Source: Sphagnum compactum
Taxonomy: Eukaryota > Bryophyta > Sphagnopsida > Sphagnales
Direction of reading: 5' to 3'
DNA length: 64,000 nt
Assembly: GCA_965153455.1 (NCBI GenBank)
Contig: OZ234495.1
Span: forward strand, 11,590,875-11,654,874
Below the pieces are notes generated by a model. It did not search any database. It was not told the origin of the DNA and worked only from the letters and a program-made list of their open reading frames with translations. Numbering within the stretch: the stretch's first letter is position 1; every line of letters starts with the position of its first letter. A program made the translations under genes and the position numbers. This document shows, one piece after another, positions 1-11,419 of the stretch.

Positions 1-1640
1 TATTGTCAAGTAACATATTTGTGTCCTAAAGCTAACCATAGTAGTTTAATTATGTATCAACTATTAACCATCCGCATGGAAATCTACTTATTTAGTAGTC
101 ACCAAGTATTGTTATCAAAATGGTTACCACTTACATTTTCTACTGAACTACTTACCAATTTACATAGACGAAATAAATAAATAATGTGAGGTGGAAGTAA
201 GCTTGGGGTGAACCAATAATTACATTGGTACCATGGTAATTAAAGCCTTAAATGTTTTTAGGTTACTTTAACCATGGTAAGAATTTCGTCTTAAAATGAA
301 ATTAGTTCAAATTTGACATTTTCATTAAAAGGTTTCAACTCAAAAAGATGTAGGTACAAGTTTAAATGTTGGTTCATTTTGATCATGGAAGTAAGAAAGT
401 TTACAAGATAATTTACCAAGGTGGAACCTTTGTTGTGTTTCATATAAAATAAAATGGTTACTAGCTTCAATGTTATATTAAAGCTTTTTTTAAAGCTTTT
501 CTTAAGTAGGATAGGTAGCCATTTGCCAGTTTTGTACAACCACATGAGTTTAGAGAATCAAAAACATGTAATTTGTTACATGCCCATGATATATCTATGT
601 TCATTTCTACCAAACTAATGTTCCTTGTTGGCGATTTTCATTAAGTATGTTTTCACAAGAGGTATGAACATCTTTCAAACATCAAAGTGCAAATTAAGCT
701 TCCTTCACATTTCTTTTATGATTTTTAAACAAAGTCTCAATCTACAAACATGAAACTTCCAAGTTTATTATGTAATCTTCAACTCAATTATGTTTACAAC
801 TCTAGCTTTCCAGATCCCTCAAAACAAGCCCCAAACTCCCCCATAAATACTAACAAAAAAAAAATTTAACAAAAAAAATCCCAAAAGCCTTATAATTAAA
901 TGATTCATCATGCATGAATCATGCATAATAAACAAACCCAATGACTCACCATGCATGAATCATGCATATTTAATGACATTATGGGTATTCTAATGACTCA
1001 ATATGCATGAATATTAATGCCCATGCATAAGCAATGCACATTTAATAACCATTTTGCAATTTTGACATGACATTTCATCAATTAACCCAACAATTGAATC
1101 ATTTTTAGATTGTATTGAGTCCCCCCCATTTGAAAATTAACCTTCTTATTCACAATTTTATTTACCAATTTGACCCCAAAAATTCCATCAAGTTATTTAC
1201 CAATTTATGTAAATAATATAATTCACAAGTTACATCACCCACACATTCATTATATATTCCATCCTCGGAGTCATATATCTAAGACATTTTTCAACTTACC
1301 ATGATTAATTTAGTTTGGATACATTTTTAAACTAGTAAAATCCATTATATGCAAACACCTTTTTGATGACAAAAGGTCCAAACAATTTGGGTAGTAATTT
1401 TTTGTAATCCTTTCAATGATGTTGAATGTTAGACAATGAGACAAGATCACCTTCTTGAATTCCCTATTTTTCACATTTTTATCGATCTTTTTTGTTTAGC
1501 CTTAGTGACCTTGATGGACAATAAGCTTTCAATTACATTTCATCTAGCTCATTAAATTGTAATAGTCATTGACATTGAAATTCATCCAAATGAAACATAA
1601 TCCTTGTAGTTGTGTGTAGGGTCATCATTTATAGTTCAAT
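1..1640. other. AT-rich non-coding left edge
   Basis: No homology is recognised. The one open frame of note (291-545, minus, 84 codons) is Phe/Asn/Lys-rich low-complexity sequence with no motif. The 3' end of the minus-strand gypsy relic, including any LTR, should lie here, but I cannot see a matching LTR pair. Confidence 0.5.
895..1040. repeat. Cluster of CATGCATGAATCATGCAT-type palindromic motifs
   Basis: The palindromic word ATGCAT and the longer form CATGCATGAATCATGCAT recur about every 50 bases (near 908-926, 950-967 and 1000-1027), with degenerate copies between. It reads as a short degenerate tandem array. No function is inferred. Confidence 0.5.
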
Positions 1641-1666
1641 GGGTAGAAAGCCTCCATCCCATATGT

Positions 1667-2294
1667 TTAGCAAAAAGGTGAATAAACTTGATACAATTTT
1701 GTATGTGGTATTAAAGACCCACACAATGTGAGGGAGCTTAAAATCCCAAGACAAATGCTTGCATGAACCTCAACCTCTTTTGCAAACATGGAACAAAATG
1801 TCTTATTTATCTTTCCCACTAAACCATTGGTGGTAGGTTTGTACATAGATTTGGTAAACCTATGTTTAATTGTAGGGTGTGACTTCACTTAAGAATTGAA
1901 AACCAATTTTGAATGGTGCTCGAAATCATCTGACAACTTGTTCATACAAAAATTGTGTTACTTTTTGTTTCATTAAGGATTTCAAAACACACATCACTAT
2001 AAATTTTGTGAAGTAATCCATGGCAATCACAATGAATCAATGGCCTTTTCTAGACATAGGTAACAACCCCATTAAATCAATTCACCAATTTTAAAAGGGT
2101 CCCAAAGATGGCATGGGATGCAAAAGGTCATTTTCATTAAACTTTTGTGCATGAGCTTGACATATGTAACAAATTTTATAATAATCATGGGCATCCTTGA
2201 AAAAGGTGGGCCTATAATAACTTGCTTGTAATTTTTTGTTGTTGTTGTGATCTATTTCACAAAATGGCTGCCACAAAACCATACAAGGGCCCAT
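1667..2294 (-). pseudogene. Gypsy integrase remnant (zinc-binding and core domain)
   Basis: The piece at 2294-2091 reads like the HHCC zinc-binding segment of a gypsy integrase: a YYRPTFFKDAHDYYKIC-type block followed by a C-x-x-C pair and an LHPMPSLGPF-like linker. The piece at 1888-1667 matches the end of the catalytic core, with KHRFTKSMYKPTTNGLVGKINKT, shown here in part: the PTTNGLVGKIN motif corresponds to the P-x-x-NGLVE block holding the third catalytic residue of the D,D-E triad. In this copy the expected Glu is replaced by Gly. The two pieces lie in different frames about 200 bases apart, so the gene is dead. Confidence 0.8.
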
Positions 2295-2479
2295 TACAAA
2301 ACACCATCCTTCCTTTCAAAATAAAATCGGTCCCCTATTAAAATAATTTTAGCTGATGTGAAATTAATTTTCAAACTGCCTTTGTGATTTCAAACTGGAC
2401 TTCATGCCATCCAAGTATTGGATGATGTCTTGATATTCTTCAAGTGTAGCTTTTGCATTAATGTTCATTATTGTTACAT

Positions 2480-3110
2480 TTGGCAAGTCATCATCTTTTG
2501 AAACATCTCCCATTCCCTCATACAATTTTGTAAAGCAATCAAGGTTGCCATGCCACCTTCCTAGGGGATAGACTACCTTGAAGTCAAGCTCCTCCATTAA
2601 TAGGAGCCATCTTGGAAGTCAACCATTTGGGTTTGGCTTGTTGACCAAATAGGTTAAGGCTTTGTGATCCATCATGATTTTGGCCTTATAACCCAATGAG
2701 TAATGGCAAAAAAAATTCAAAGAAAAAATCAATGACTACAAACTTTATTGCTTAATCAGAATTTTTATTTTTTTTGTTGAAGTTAATTGCCTATTAAAAA
2801 AATGAATGGAATGGTCATGCCCATTTTGTATATTGGGACAATGCGCTCTTACAACCTTTTCCAATGCATCAATATACACTTGAAATGGTTTGTTCCAATA
2901 TGGGGTCAAAGGATGGGTGTAGTTTGGAAAATTAACTTGGCCTTTTTAATTGTTTGCTTTGACATTTCATCTTCCATTAATGCAAGTGCATCTTCACATA
3001 GAAACCATGTCCAAGGATGTGCTTTAGCCACAAACATGTGTATGAACTTTTATGAACTTTTGGTAGTAACCTACCATCCCCAGAAAACCTCAAAAGATTT
3101 TTCATCATAG
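2480..3110 (-). pseudogene. Gypsy RT C-terminus and RNase H remnant
   Basis: On the minus strand GFLGMVGYY (about 3092-3066) is the RT-thumb/connection motif of Ty3/gypsy (F-LG--GYYR-F). Further on are FLCEDALALMEDE-like, TTPILDP and VYIDA words, matching the start of the RNase H domain. At 2680-2560 the frame reads HKALTYLVNKPNPNG, a stop, then LPRWLLLMEELDFKVVY-PLGRWHGNLD, which is the RNase H end (T-DHKAL-YL ... RW-LL-E-DF-V-Y-PG-H-N-D). An in-frame TGA near 2624 and at least two frameshifts break it. Confidence 0.85.
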
Positions 3111-4369
3111 GGAAGGGTAATCGGGTGAAAACACATTATAAGGGGGCCAAGATTGTTGTCACATTATATTGTTTTTCAAGGGTACCATGTTTGAACTTGA
3201 ACCATATCATTATTATGAAAGGTTTTCATGATTTTTTTGCATATTATGGGAGGTCAAAACCCAAAGAAGTGAAATGCTAAAGAAACTACATTTTGTTATT
3301 CTATATGATGTGATGCTAGAACCTATTTGCGCAAAACAAAATCACAAACTATTATAAATTGTAAATATTTTCAAGAAATGATTGAAATGATCTTTAATCT
3401 TTATGAAATTTGTAATACTTATTAAACATTATGATTCCACGTGATTGGAACAAATTTGTGAGTCATGTGAAAAGTTTGATAATCATCATATCACAAATGG
3501 GTTTTATTTAAGGCGATGACCATAAATATGTGGTAAATTAAAATTTTAACAAACAATCACTTTCAAATGGAAGATGATAAGAAATGTGAGGGGGGCCATT
3601 TTTCAAATTTTCATTTCAAACATTTTTTGGTCGATTAATTCAATCAAAAACCTAATGCAATGTAAAACAAGAAAAAAATTATGGTATATTATATATACCA
3701 TAAACATACCCATTATGTTTTGAATTTCATATTTTAAATTTATTTATTTAATAAATTAATATTATATAATTGTAAAAATCAAAATATAAAGCCCAAACAA
3801 CCAAAGTGTAACTCAAAATTAAATATAACACATTTAGAAGGTGTGTATTTTATGCACATGTCATAAAACTGCCCAAGTTGGCCCCCCTCAAGGCCCATAT
3901 TGTGCTTTCATTTGACTTTGAAATCTTATCAAACTTTTGAAGATTCGTGGCCATGTCATTTTTTTGACACAACATGCCCAACCATCCCCCCTTTCAAAAA
4001 ATTGATTGTGATTTTTTTTGGGTTTAACAATCATTCTTGAACCATCTAAGTGTTAAAAGATTAATTCTAATTCGACAAGGTGAAAAGCCTTGTTACTATA
4101 GATTTTTAAATCATTAATGATTTTTTTCTTAAAGGCCCAAAAACTTTGTTCACTAAGCATTGAAATGTCCTTGAGGCATTACAAAGGTATTATTGTGTAA
4201 CAAAAAAATCCCCATGGTATGGTGAATGTGATTTTTGGTTAATCTTTTAAAATAATTTTCATTTGGTGATAACTTATGTACCCATCCCCAAATGTGTACA
4301 TCTTGTTCCATGTTACTACCTCTTCTAATATGTTTTCACAAAATGGCAAAAGATATGAATTTTTCTTAA

Positions 4370-4535
4370 TTACTTTGTTTAGGGCCTTACAATTGATGGA
4401 AAGGTCCACAATTTGCCATTCTTCTCAAATATTAATATTATAAGAGAAACCCATTCACTTGTCTCCACATGTCTAATGAATTATCAAACTTGCTTCCAAC
4501 AACTTAGACACAAGTTCTACTTCCACCATTGTGGT
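4370..4535 (-). pseudogene. Gypsy reverse transcriptase N-terminal remnant
   Basis: The minus strand gives E-L-KLLEA followed, after a frameshift, by FIRHVETSEWVSLIILIFEK and NGKLWTF. This matches the gypsy RT N-terminus (KLLEAGFI-PV--SEWVSPIVLVPKKNGK-R-C-D). The following R-C-D-R-LN block is not recognisable. It sits between the protease remnant and the RT/RNase H remnant, as expected. Confidence 0.7.
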
Positions 4536-5094
4536 GTACCTTGGATTTCACCTTCTTTTTTTTGATCCTAATTGGTTTGGCATTTGGTAACAATTTGATT
4601 TTTTTATGTTCCAAGGTAGTTTATTTAATTTTTTTTGTAGTTGAAAGTAAAAAAATGATTTTTAAAATATTAAATCTTCATATTGCCTCCTCTTGTCAAG
4701 AAAAAGATTTGGTCCCAATTGAATATTATTTACTTGTTAATTTTTCCTTCTGTTAACATGAGTGGAAATGATTGGCCTATTTATTTTTGAACACCTTAGT
4801 TTGCTTTAGTTAAAGTTCCAACCTTGGGAATTATTTCCAAAACATATAACCTTACTTTTTGCATGTTGGAATCATCCATGTAAATTCCTTTGGAATTGGA
4901 CTTTTGGCTAGTTTTTTATTCATAATCATACTCATTTGTCCATCCATAACTATTTGTAAGATTTGTGAATGGAACTTTCCAATGATTGGGATGGATTTTA
5001 ATGGTCATGTACCTTCGTCCCAATAGTTCTTCACATGTGATTTTGTTAATCAAAGGCACCATCCTCCTCTAGTACTTCATGGAAACTTCCATTA

Positions 5095-5155
5095 TAAGAT
5101 TTGCAACATTAATTGTAATTACAATGATTTTCACCCCTCCATCCACCAAGACTCC
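5095..5155 (-). pseudogene. Gypsy aspartic protease active-site remnant
   Basis: A minus-strand segment reads VLVDGGVKIIVITINV. It resembles the retroelement aspartic protease loop (LVDGGSGVN-I) seen in plant gypsy elements. The match is short and rests mainly on its place just upstream of the RT remnant. Confidence 0.55.
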
Positions 5156-5160
5156 ACACC

Positions 5161-6407
5161 ACATATTAATCCATTACACTACACATCAATGATTGAATCA
5201 CATTTGTGCTATTATGGCATTCAAAAAAGTGAGTACCTTTGAGATTTTAAGTGTTGATAGACCCTTTCTTAATTCTTTACAAATTGACAACATTGTCACC
5301 ACTAACTACCCAATGGTGATGTATGCCTTTTTCTAATTCCATGTGTTAAGTTGAATAGTCTTGTCTACAAGTCATTTGGTTTAGGCCATGGCATCAACCA
5401 TATCCTTGAAAGTTTTGAAGTTATTTTCCAACCCCAACAAAATCTTCTCCCACCTTTTGTTCATTGGTTCAATCAAGTGTATTTGAACCGTGTCTTTTTC
5501 CTCTACTAAAAATCTTCAATTAAAAAAACTTGCATTCTTTATAAGCAAGTTTGAACATTCTCTCAAGTAATGCCCCAACTTTTAATTAACACTCATAACA
5601 TTGAATTCTTGACAAGTTATTTCTAGGTTTTTGTTCTTGTTGGTTTTTAACAACAAATGGAGGTTAAGTTTATACATTTGGTTTATCATTTTCTCCACAG
5701 TTGACTCCATGTGAAAGTTCACCTCTAAAAGTTTCCATAGTTATGGCTCAATTGCAAAATGAATTGTTTCGACCACGGGTTGTATAACATGTGTAACTAC
5801 TTGTTGTAAATTTCCTCCATATTTTTCTCTTTTTCAACCCCTCCATCACTTCTTCAAACATCTCCTTTTGTTCATAATTCACTTGTTGCAACTTCAACAA
5901 CAACCTAATTGTCAAATGTTTTAACAATGATACATTGATTCTTGTGAATGTTAAACATTTTTCTTTTATGGCCTTAAGCCCTAAGACTCCTTGAAGTTTA
6001 TTTTGTAATGTCATCTTTCTATCTTTTATATAGTTTTTTATTGACTTAAAAACCCCTTGTTTTAGTTGGTTTAGTTCAAATATTAAGCTTTGGTAGACAT
6101 TATTACCTAATGGTAATATTATCACAAAAATAACTTCAAAGTTAATTCTAAAATGGAATTTTGATAAAAAAAATTTGTTAATTGGAAAATTACCTAGTCT
6201 AGCTAACTTAGTGGGCATCCTAATAAATTTCTAATTACTAATGGTAGGTATTTTGTTAAGGCCACCTAGTAATATCCTAGGTTTTAGAAGTGGAAATGGT
6301 AGAAGCAAATGGGGGAAAATGCCCTTTACAACTTTGCTGTGACAAATAATCACTTAGAAGCAAATATTGGAAACAAATAGTGCAAATAAATTACCTCCTC
6401 ATGTTGG
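5161..6407 (-). other. Possible 5' part of the gypsy relic; unrecognised 156-codon frame
   Basis: A minus-strand open frame (6218-5748) is Lys/Leu-rich with a predicted coiled-coil-like middle (QLKQGVFKSIKNYIKD ... LLKLQQVNYEQKEMFEEVME). I do not recognise it. Its place 5' of the protease remnant would suit a gag fragment, but there is no zinc knuckle, so this is inference only. Confidence 0.3.
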
Positions 6408-9400
6408 GTGGTTTGCATCCTTTGGAATTTTTTATTCAACCCCAAGATTTCTTTTTCAGCCTTGTGTTTCCCTTCCTTTGCAGACAACCTTTATGTGGTG
6501 GCTACATGTATAGCCTATCCAACTTGCCCCATAGTGTGGGAAAAAGCTACTAAAAAACCTCAAGTGTTCTTCCATTCTCTTGAAGCAAATCACCCATGGT
6601 GTAGAAATTCCCTGCATACCCATGAGTTGAAAACATTTGGGGCCTTACCAAAAAAAAAAACATTTGGTGCTTGTGACGACTTTGGCATCTTTAAGCTAGT
6701 GACAAATAAAGGAGTTTTGGGATTTATCCCATTGAAAATTGTTTTCAATGGTGTATCCATTTTCAGTATGTTCATTACCAAAATCTCCTTTCTTTGCAAT
6801 ATATCATGTAAGATTGGAAAAAAATAGGAAGAGTAAAATCCCCTACACCTCCCTCTACAAATGAACTTGGTTGATTTGCTTTGAGGGCATTAAAAATCAA
6901 TGGAGTCCTCGTCGGAAGGTTCAGTAGATTAATCTACTAATCTATTAATTTAGTATTATATCAACAATCAATGATTTTGTAGTATTGGTAGTTGTCTTTA
7001 ATTGAACCTTAGACAAATGTGGTTCAACAATTACAAATTAGATATGCGGGCTTCAATGTATTTTTTTAGTTTTGGACTTTTGAAAGTCCAAAATTAACAA
7101 TGGACCATTTGGAGGTTGAAAAATTAAAAAGAAACTTTCATTTGGAGGCCATTAAATGATGCAACAATAAATAATAATAAAAATTCACCTCCCTAATTAA
7201 TCCAAAAAATAGATGTAGGCAATGTTTTGTCTCAAATTTGATCCCAACCACTAGGATAGAAAAAATTCAAAATTGATAGTTTAGTCCAAAATTAACTAAA
7301 TACATGTCAATGTAAGATAATGTCTGTAGATAATTGAAGTTTTTAGAGCATGCACCCCTATAGATGTTGGCTTTGGGTCTTCAACATCTTCAAATTTGTA
7401 ACTTGGTCTTGGATGTGAAACAATTGGTGATCATGTATTCCTTGGTGATTGAGAATAAGGAATGAGGAATATTGGAAAGTGTTTGGTGATAGGTATGCAG
7501 TTGTTGATGGGCAATTTTACCTTTTTGCCCTGAAAACATGATTCTAGTTCTCTCATTGAATCAACTTGGTTTTCAAAGAAAAAACATTTAACAAAATAAT
7601 TGATTCTCAAATTGGTTATCACCAAATGTCATACCAATTGGTTTTCAGTGTGAAATCCGGTTTGATATTAATTTGAAAACCATGGGTCTGAATGAAAACC
7701 ACCCAACATTAGTTAACACTTAACATTTAGATAAATATGTAGGTAGGCTTAAGTAGCTAAGCATAGGTAGGTTGGTAGGCCTAAGCTAGATAGGTAGGTA
7801 ATTTGAGATAACCCCATTTTATTTCATGTTTAGAATTTAAGGCCAAACCTCTTTTATTATTTCATCCCAAATGTCAATTGTTTAAAAATATTCTAATGCA
7901 CATACTTATATAGTTTACAAACTTGAAAGGTAGGACAAACAACAAAAGATTAAAAATTTAGTTGCATCCTAGTTATAAACTATTACCTAGTAACAAAATG
8001 TTATATTAACATATTAACTAGTCTATTTACTAGTTATAGTAACTATTATAAATAATAATAGTTAATAAATAATAATATATAAATAATACATAAATAACAT
8101 TATTATTATAGCTATGAGGCCTAGTTAACTATGTAAGCCTCTATATATATATATATAGGGTATACTAATTTAAATATGTATATATTAGTTTAGGCCATTA
8201 TTTTTATGACATGCATTCATTTTTACACTATGAATTTCATGTTAATTACACACACAATCATGTAACCCAAAAAATATATGGTGCCAATTTTGTAGTTGCA
8301 AGCATAACTAAATTAACTATAAACAACAACTAGATGGACACAATCGCATAATGGTTGATTGCATACGATAAAATTTCGTTTAGTGAATCAAGCTTTGCAT
8401 GGTAAAAAATAGATATGTTGAACCTTTTCCTTTTGACTGCTTATATAAAGTTACAAGAATAAAATCTAAGGCAAAGGATATGGGATAAAGTAAGGAGGTA
8501 TGGAAACATGTTGGGAACCCATTGAAAATTTTGGAAGAAAATGAAAACTTCATGGAGATAGCATTGGGAATAACCAGTTCTATCATGAAAGGTTCTGTCC
8601 TAAAATAATGTTTTACATGAAATCAAGTTAATGGGCTTAAAGTCCATTGGCTTTAAAAAGAGTGGCCAAGCAAAAAAAAGTGACAAAATTGCATGAAATT
8701 GACTTTGAATACAATTTGCATTCAATTCAAAGGGGTTTGGTCCTTAAAAAAAACTAAGTTCTTTTTATAGATAATTTAGCATACCGTACTTTGGAGGGCC
8801 TTGGCCCACCCCCTCTTCCCCCATAGAAACAACTAAACCTCCCCCTTCCCCATGGTAACCCCTTTGAAAAGTGAAAAAGAAATCCTTATCCCACCCAAGA
8901 AACAACTCCTTGGAAGAAAGGAAGAAGAAAACCCCAATCCCCTACTCTTAAAAGCCCTTTCAAAGAAGGGAAAAAATTAAATACCCAACCCATTCCCTCA
9001 TTTCTCTGTAAATTTCCTTACAACTTTATCCCACCCCACCTCAACTACCTTTTTTATTAAAAAAAACCTACACCTACACCTGCAACTTTATCCATTAAGT
9101 CTATTTTTTATTCTATTCCCCCTCTAGCTTAAAAGGTTCCCACAGTGCCTCTGTAAGTTGTAAGACAAAACCAACAAAGTGAGAACACATACAAAAACAA
9201 CACAAATCCAACACCCCCACCCTCCCCAAAAGAAAAAACGTGGACCCCTTGGGTGCATGTTGGCTATAAGAAGGTTTTTTGCCTATCAGTGTTCTTTGCC
9301 ATTTTGGCCTATGCCTTTATAAATTTTAAGGTTGTTTAATTTTAGCAGTTTTTTTTAAAAAAAAGATGAATTAGGGAAATTTGCATCATGTTGTCACTCA

Positions 9401-9560
9401 TTATTATATGTAAGTTTTACATTTTCTATTTACATTTGATTAATCATGCACATTTACAATATCGTTTGCAAGAATATTCAATACATGCAAAGATGTCAAT
9501 AATATGAGTTTACATCATTTGTCATTTGATGTTCTCAATGTGATAAAAAAATGATAGATC
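6408..9560. other. Non-coding AT-rich spacer with simple repeats
   Basis: No gene is supported. The 139-codon plus frame at 6408-6827 has no recognisable domain. TAGG-type repeats lie at about 7738-7803, and a near-pure A/T stretch at 8020-8160. A CCC-rich polypyrimidine tract with A-rich interruptions covers about 8805-9230. A stretch near 7465-7530 (TTGGAAAGTGTTTGGTGATA) resembles one near 34000-34060, so it is probably part of a dispersed repeat. Confidence 0.5.
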
Positions 9561-10359
9561 TCAAATAAGTTGTGTATTGATCGTTATATATTTGAATAAA
9601 ATGCCTAATGTTTTGCGAACACATTGTTATAATTTTTTCCATGTGCGAATATGGAAGCTTTCCAAACAGGCCTGTCTCATGGACTTGAATTTTTCAGGCC
9701 ACGCATCCCAAAATCGAAGTAGGTGCTGGTGTAAAAACAACACCACTCCTAGCCGCTCTCATTATCCTAGGCAGAAAATGGTAAAGAAGAGAAGGAGGGA
9801 TACAAATCATTGGCAGCCAACGAGGTGAGCCAGCAGGCCAATCAAAGATGCCCAGTACAAAAGGAAAAAGAATTGAACTTTGGGGTTCCCCGCTACTAGT
9901 AATAGGAGATGTGTACCATACATAAAAAGCCAGCATGACTTTCTTGATCAACTGGATAATAAAAAGTTTAAACAAAATCTTTGAGAATGCTCCACAATTA
10001 ATAACAAAGTCAAGCAACTATTTACCCAATAAATAAGTACCCCCAGTTTAGTTTATAATGGGGGTATTAGCTCAGGCCAACAATGGTGATGAACAGTTGT
10101 GAAAATAGAAATTTCATGCAGAATGGGAAGGCTCAGCATGCACTCTGAGTGCCTTGATTTTTTTTCTTTTTAAGTTTTGGGTGGTGGGGCGGGTGGAGGA
10201 TTTTTTTCATGTTTCCATTGTTGTTGGAAAATTTGTTTACCGTGTTTTAATTTGCTTTGGTGGTTTTTGGGGGTTGCCAAAAAACCGGTGTATTTTGTGG
10301 CATTGCTGCAACGGAAATCGGTGGTTGAAAGGCCTTGGTACTAACTTGAAGCCCCATTT

Positions 10360-10477
10360 GGGGGGGGGGGGGGGGGGGATGGGGTTTTGCTTGTCAGGTA
10401 GCAAAATAAGATCAAGGGTTTTTGGGTTTAGCTCAAGCTTTGCGACTTCCACGCCTGGTATACGGAGGGGGGGGGGG
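10360..10477 (+). repeat. Two poly-G runs (19 G and 11 G)
   Basis: Nineteen consecutive G at 10360-10378 and eleven at 10467-10477, about 0.9 kb upstream of the ABCC coding start. Such tracts can form G-quadruplexes and are also error-prone in sequencing, so the exact lengths are uncertain. Confidence 0.85.
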
Positions 10478-10993
10478 CGATCTTTACGGTTTTGCTTTTG
10501 GGTGAATGCCCATACAGAGCACCAATGATTAATTTGAAACTGTAAAAACTCTTACAAACTCAACTGCATCTCTGAAAGTAGGTGCAGTCGGTCTTTCCCT
10601 TTTTGGTTATCAGCGATATTTCGACGTGCAGACGCCCGGTTTTGGATACAGGAAGAGGATAATCGGATTCTGTTTTGAAGCTTGGTGAAGTCCCGGTGAA
10701 GTTGCTTGAGATACCGATACCTTCTTTTTGTTTGTTTTTTGGTACCAGTGAACTGTGTGATTGAAAAATCCTGGAGTTGTCGTTGCATCGCTCAAGAGCT
10801 CGACTGATTTGTGACTTTGACAAGGTTAAGCAACTGATTAAAGTCGAGAAACTTTTTGAACGTGTTGGTGAATGCTGCTGTACAGCGCACACATGCACTA
10901 ATTTCTGGGTTTTATTTGTCGCAGGCTGGACAGCCCTTCTGGAAGTATGAGAAAGTCTGATCAAATACCCTGGGTTACTGTGGCAATTCCCCT

Positions 10994-11105
10994 GCAAGGT
11001 TCGTGTTAGTACTTCCTCTGTACCAAATGTTGTTTGAGGATTCGACAGTGCAAGGTTCGAGTTAGTACTTCCTCTGTACCAAATGTTGTTTGAGGATTCG
11101 ACAGT
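10994..11105 (+). repeat. 56-bp tandem duplication in the ABCC leader
   Basis: Copy 1 (10994-11049) and copy 2 (11050-11105) both start GCAAGGTTCG and end GGATTCGACAGT. I see a single difference (TCGTG against TCGAG), so the duplication is recent. It lies in the probable 5' untranslated region. Confidence 0.9.
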
Positions 11106-11296
11106 CTTGAAATTTTCTTTCAATGGTACAATTTGGGACATTGTGCCGGAAGGAGGTTGGTTTTTCGTTATTGCATGGATATCCTTGACCAATGTCCTCC
11201 TCTCTCTGTGTGCGCCGCATTCTGTGGGCAATCGTGGGCATGCCTATTTTTCTGATTTCTGAGGAAGACGAGGATGGATGCTCATGAAACTGTGGG

Positions 11297-11419
11297 GTGA
11301 TTGATGCAGATTTCTGGCAATTCTTTTGCAAAAGTGGCAAAATCCCATCTGGGAATGACGGCTGCATTGGAAACTCATCATACGCAGTCTTCAGAGAGCT
11401 AGCAAAACATGGAGCGAAG
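11297..11419 (+). other. Conserved N-terminal extension of the ABCC frame opening with GTG
   Basis: The open frame runs 41 codons upstream of ATG 11420 to GTG 11297, after an in-frame TGA at 11285-11287. It reads VIDADFWQFFCKSGK. As I recall, angiosperm ABCC10 proteins begin Met-Ile-acidic and soon carry a W-x-x-F-C motif, so GTG falls where their Met stands. Either the ATG was lost, or initiation is at GTG, or an upstream exon joins at the acceptor-like gatgcag ending at 11309. Confidence 0.55.

Larger units (their letters stand above)
1640..5160 (-). mobile_element. Ty3/gypsy retrotransposon relic (pol region)
   Basis: Read on the minus strand from high to low coordinates, recognisable pol pieces appear as protease (about 5150-5100), reverse transcriptase N-terminus (4535-4370), RT C-terminus with RNase H (3110-2480) and integrase (2294-1667). 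The order PR-RT-RH-INT separates Ty3/gypsy from Ty1/copia. Every piece is broken by stops or frameshifts. The gap between the two RT pieces is about 1.3 kb where roughly 0.65 kb is expected, so 3.3-4.2 kb probably includes inserted or unrecognisably decayed sequence. LTRs were not identified. The element is non-functional. Confidence 0.85.
9561..11296 (+). promoter_or_regulatory. Upstream region and probable 5' leader of the ABCC gene
   Basis: GC content rises from about 10.15 kb towards the ABCC coding start, and no conserved open frame is present. The frames here are antisense or frame shadows. The region holds two long G runs and a 56-bp tandem duplication, described separately. A transcription start and a possible 5' intron are likely here but cannot be placed. 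Sites resembling a splice acceptor occur at 10923 (gtcgcag) and 11309 (gatgcag). Confidence 0.45.

Noticed and set aside
2787-3110. 107-codon plus-strand open frame
   Set aside because: It is the complement of the gypsy RT/RNase H remnant.
10560-11231. 223-codon minus-strand open frame
   Set aside because: It lies antisense over the ABCC leader, includes both copies of the 56-bp duplication as repeated peptide, and shows no domain.
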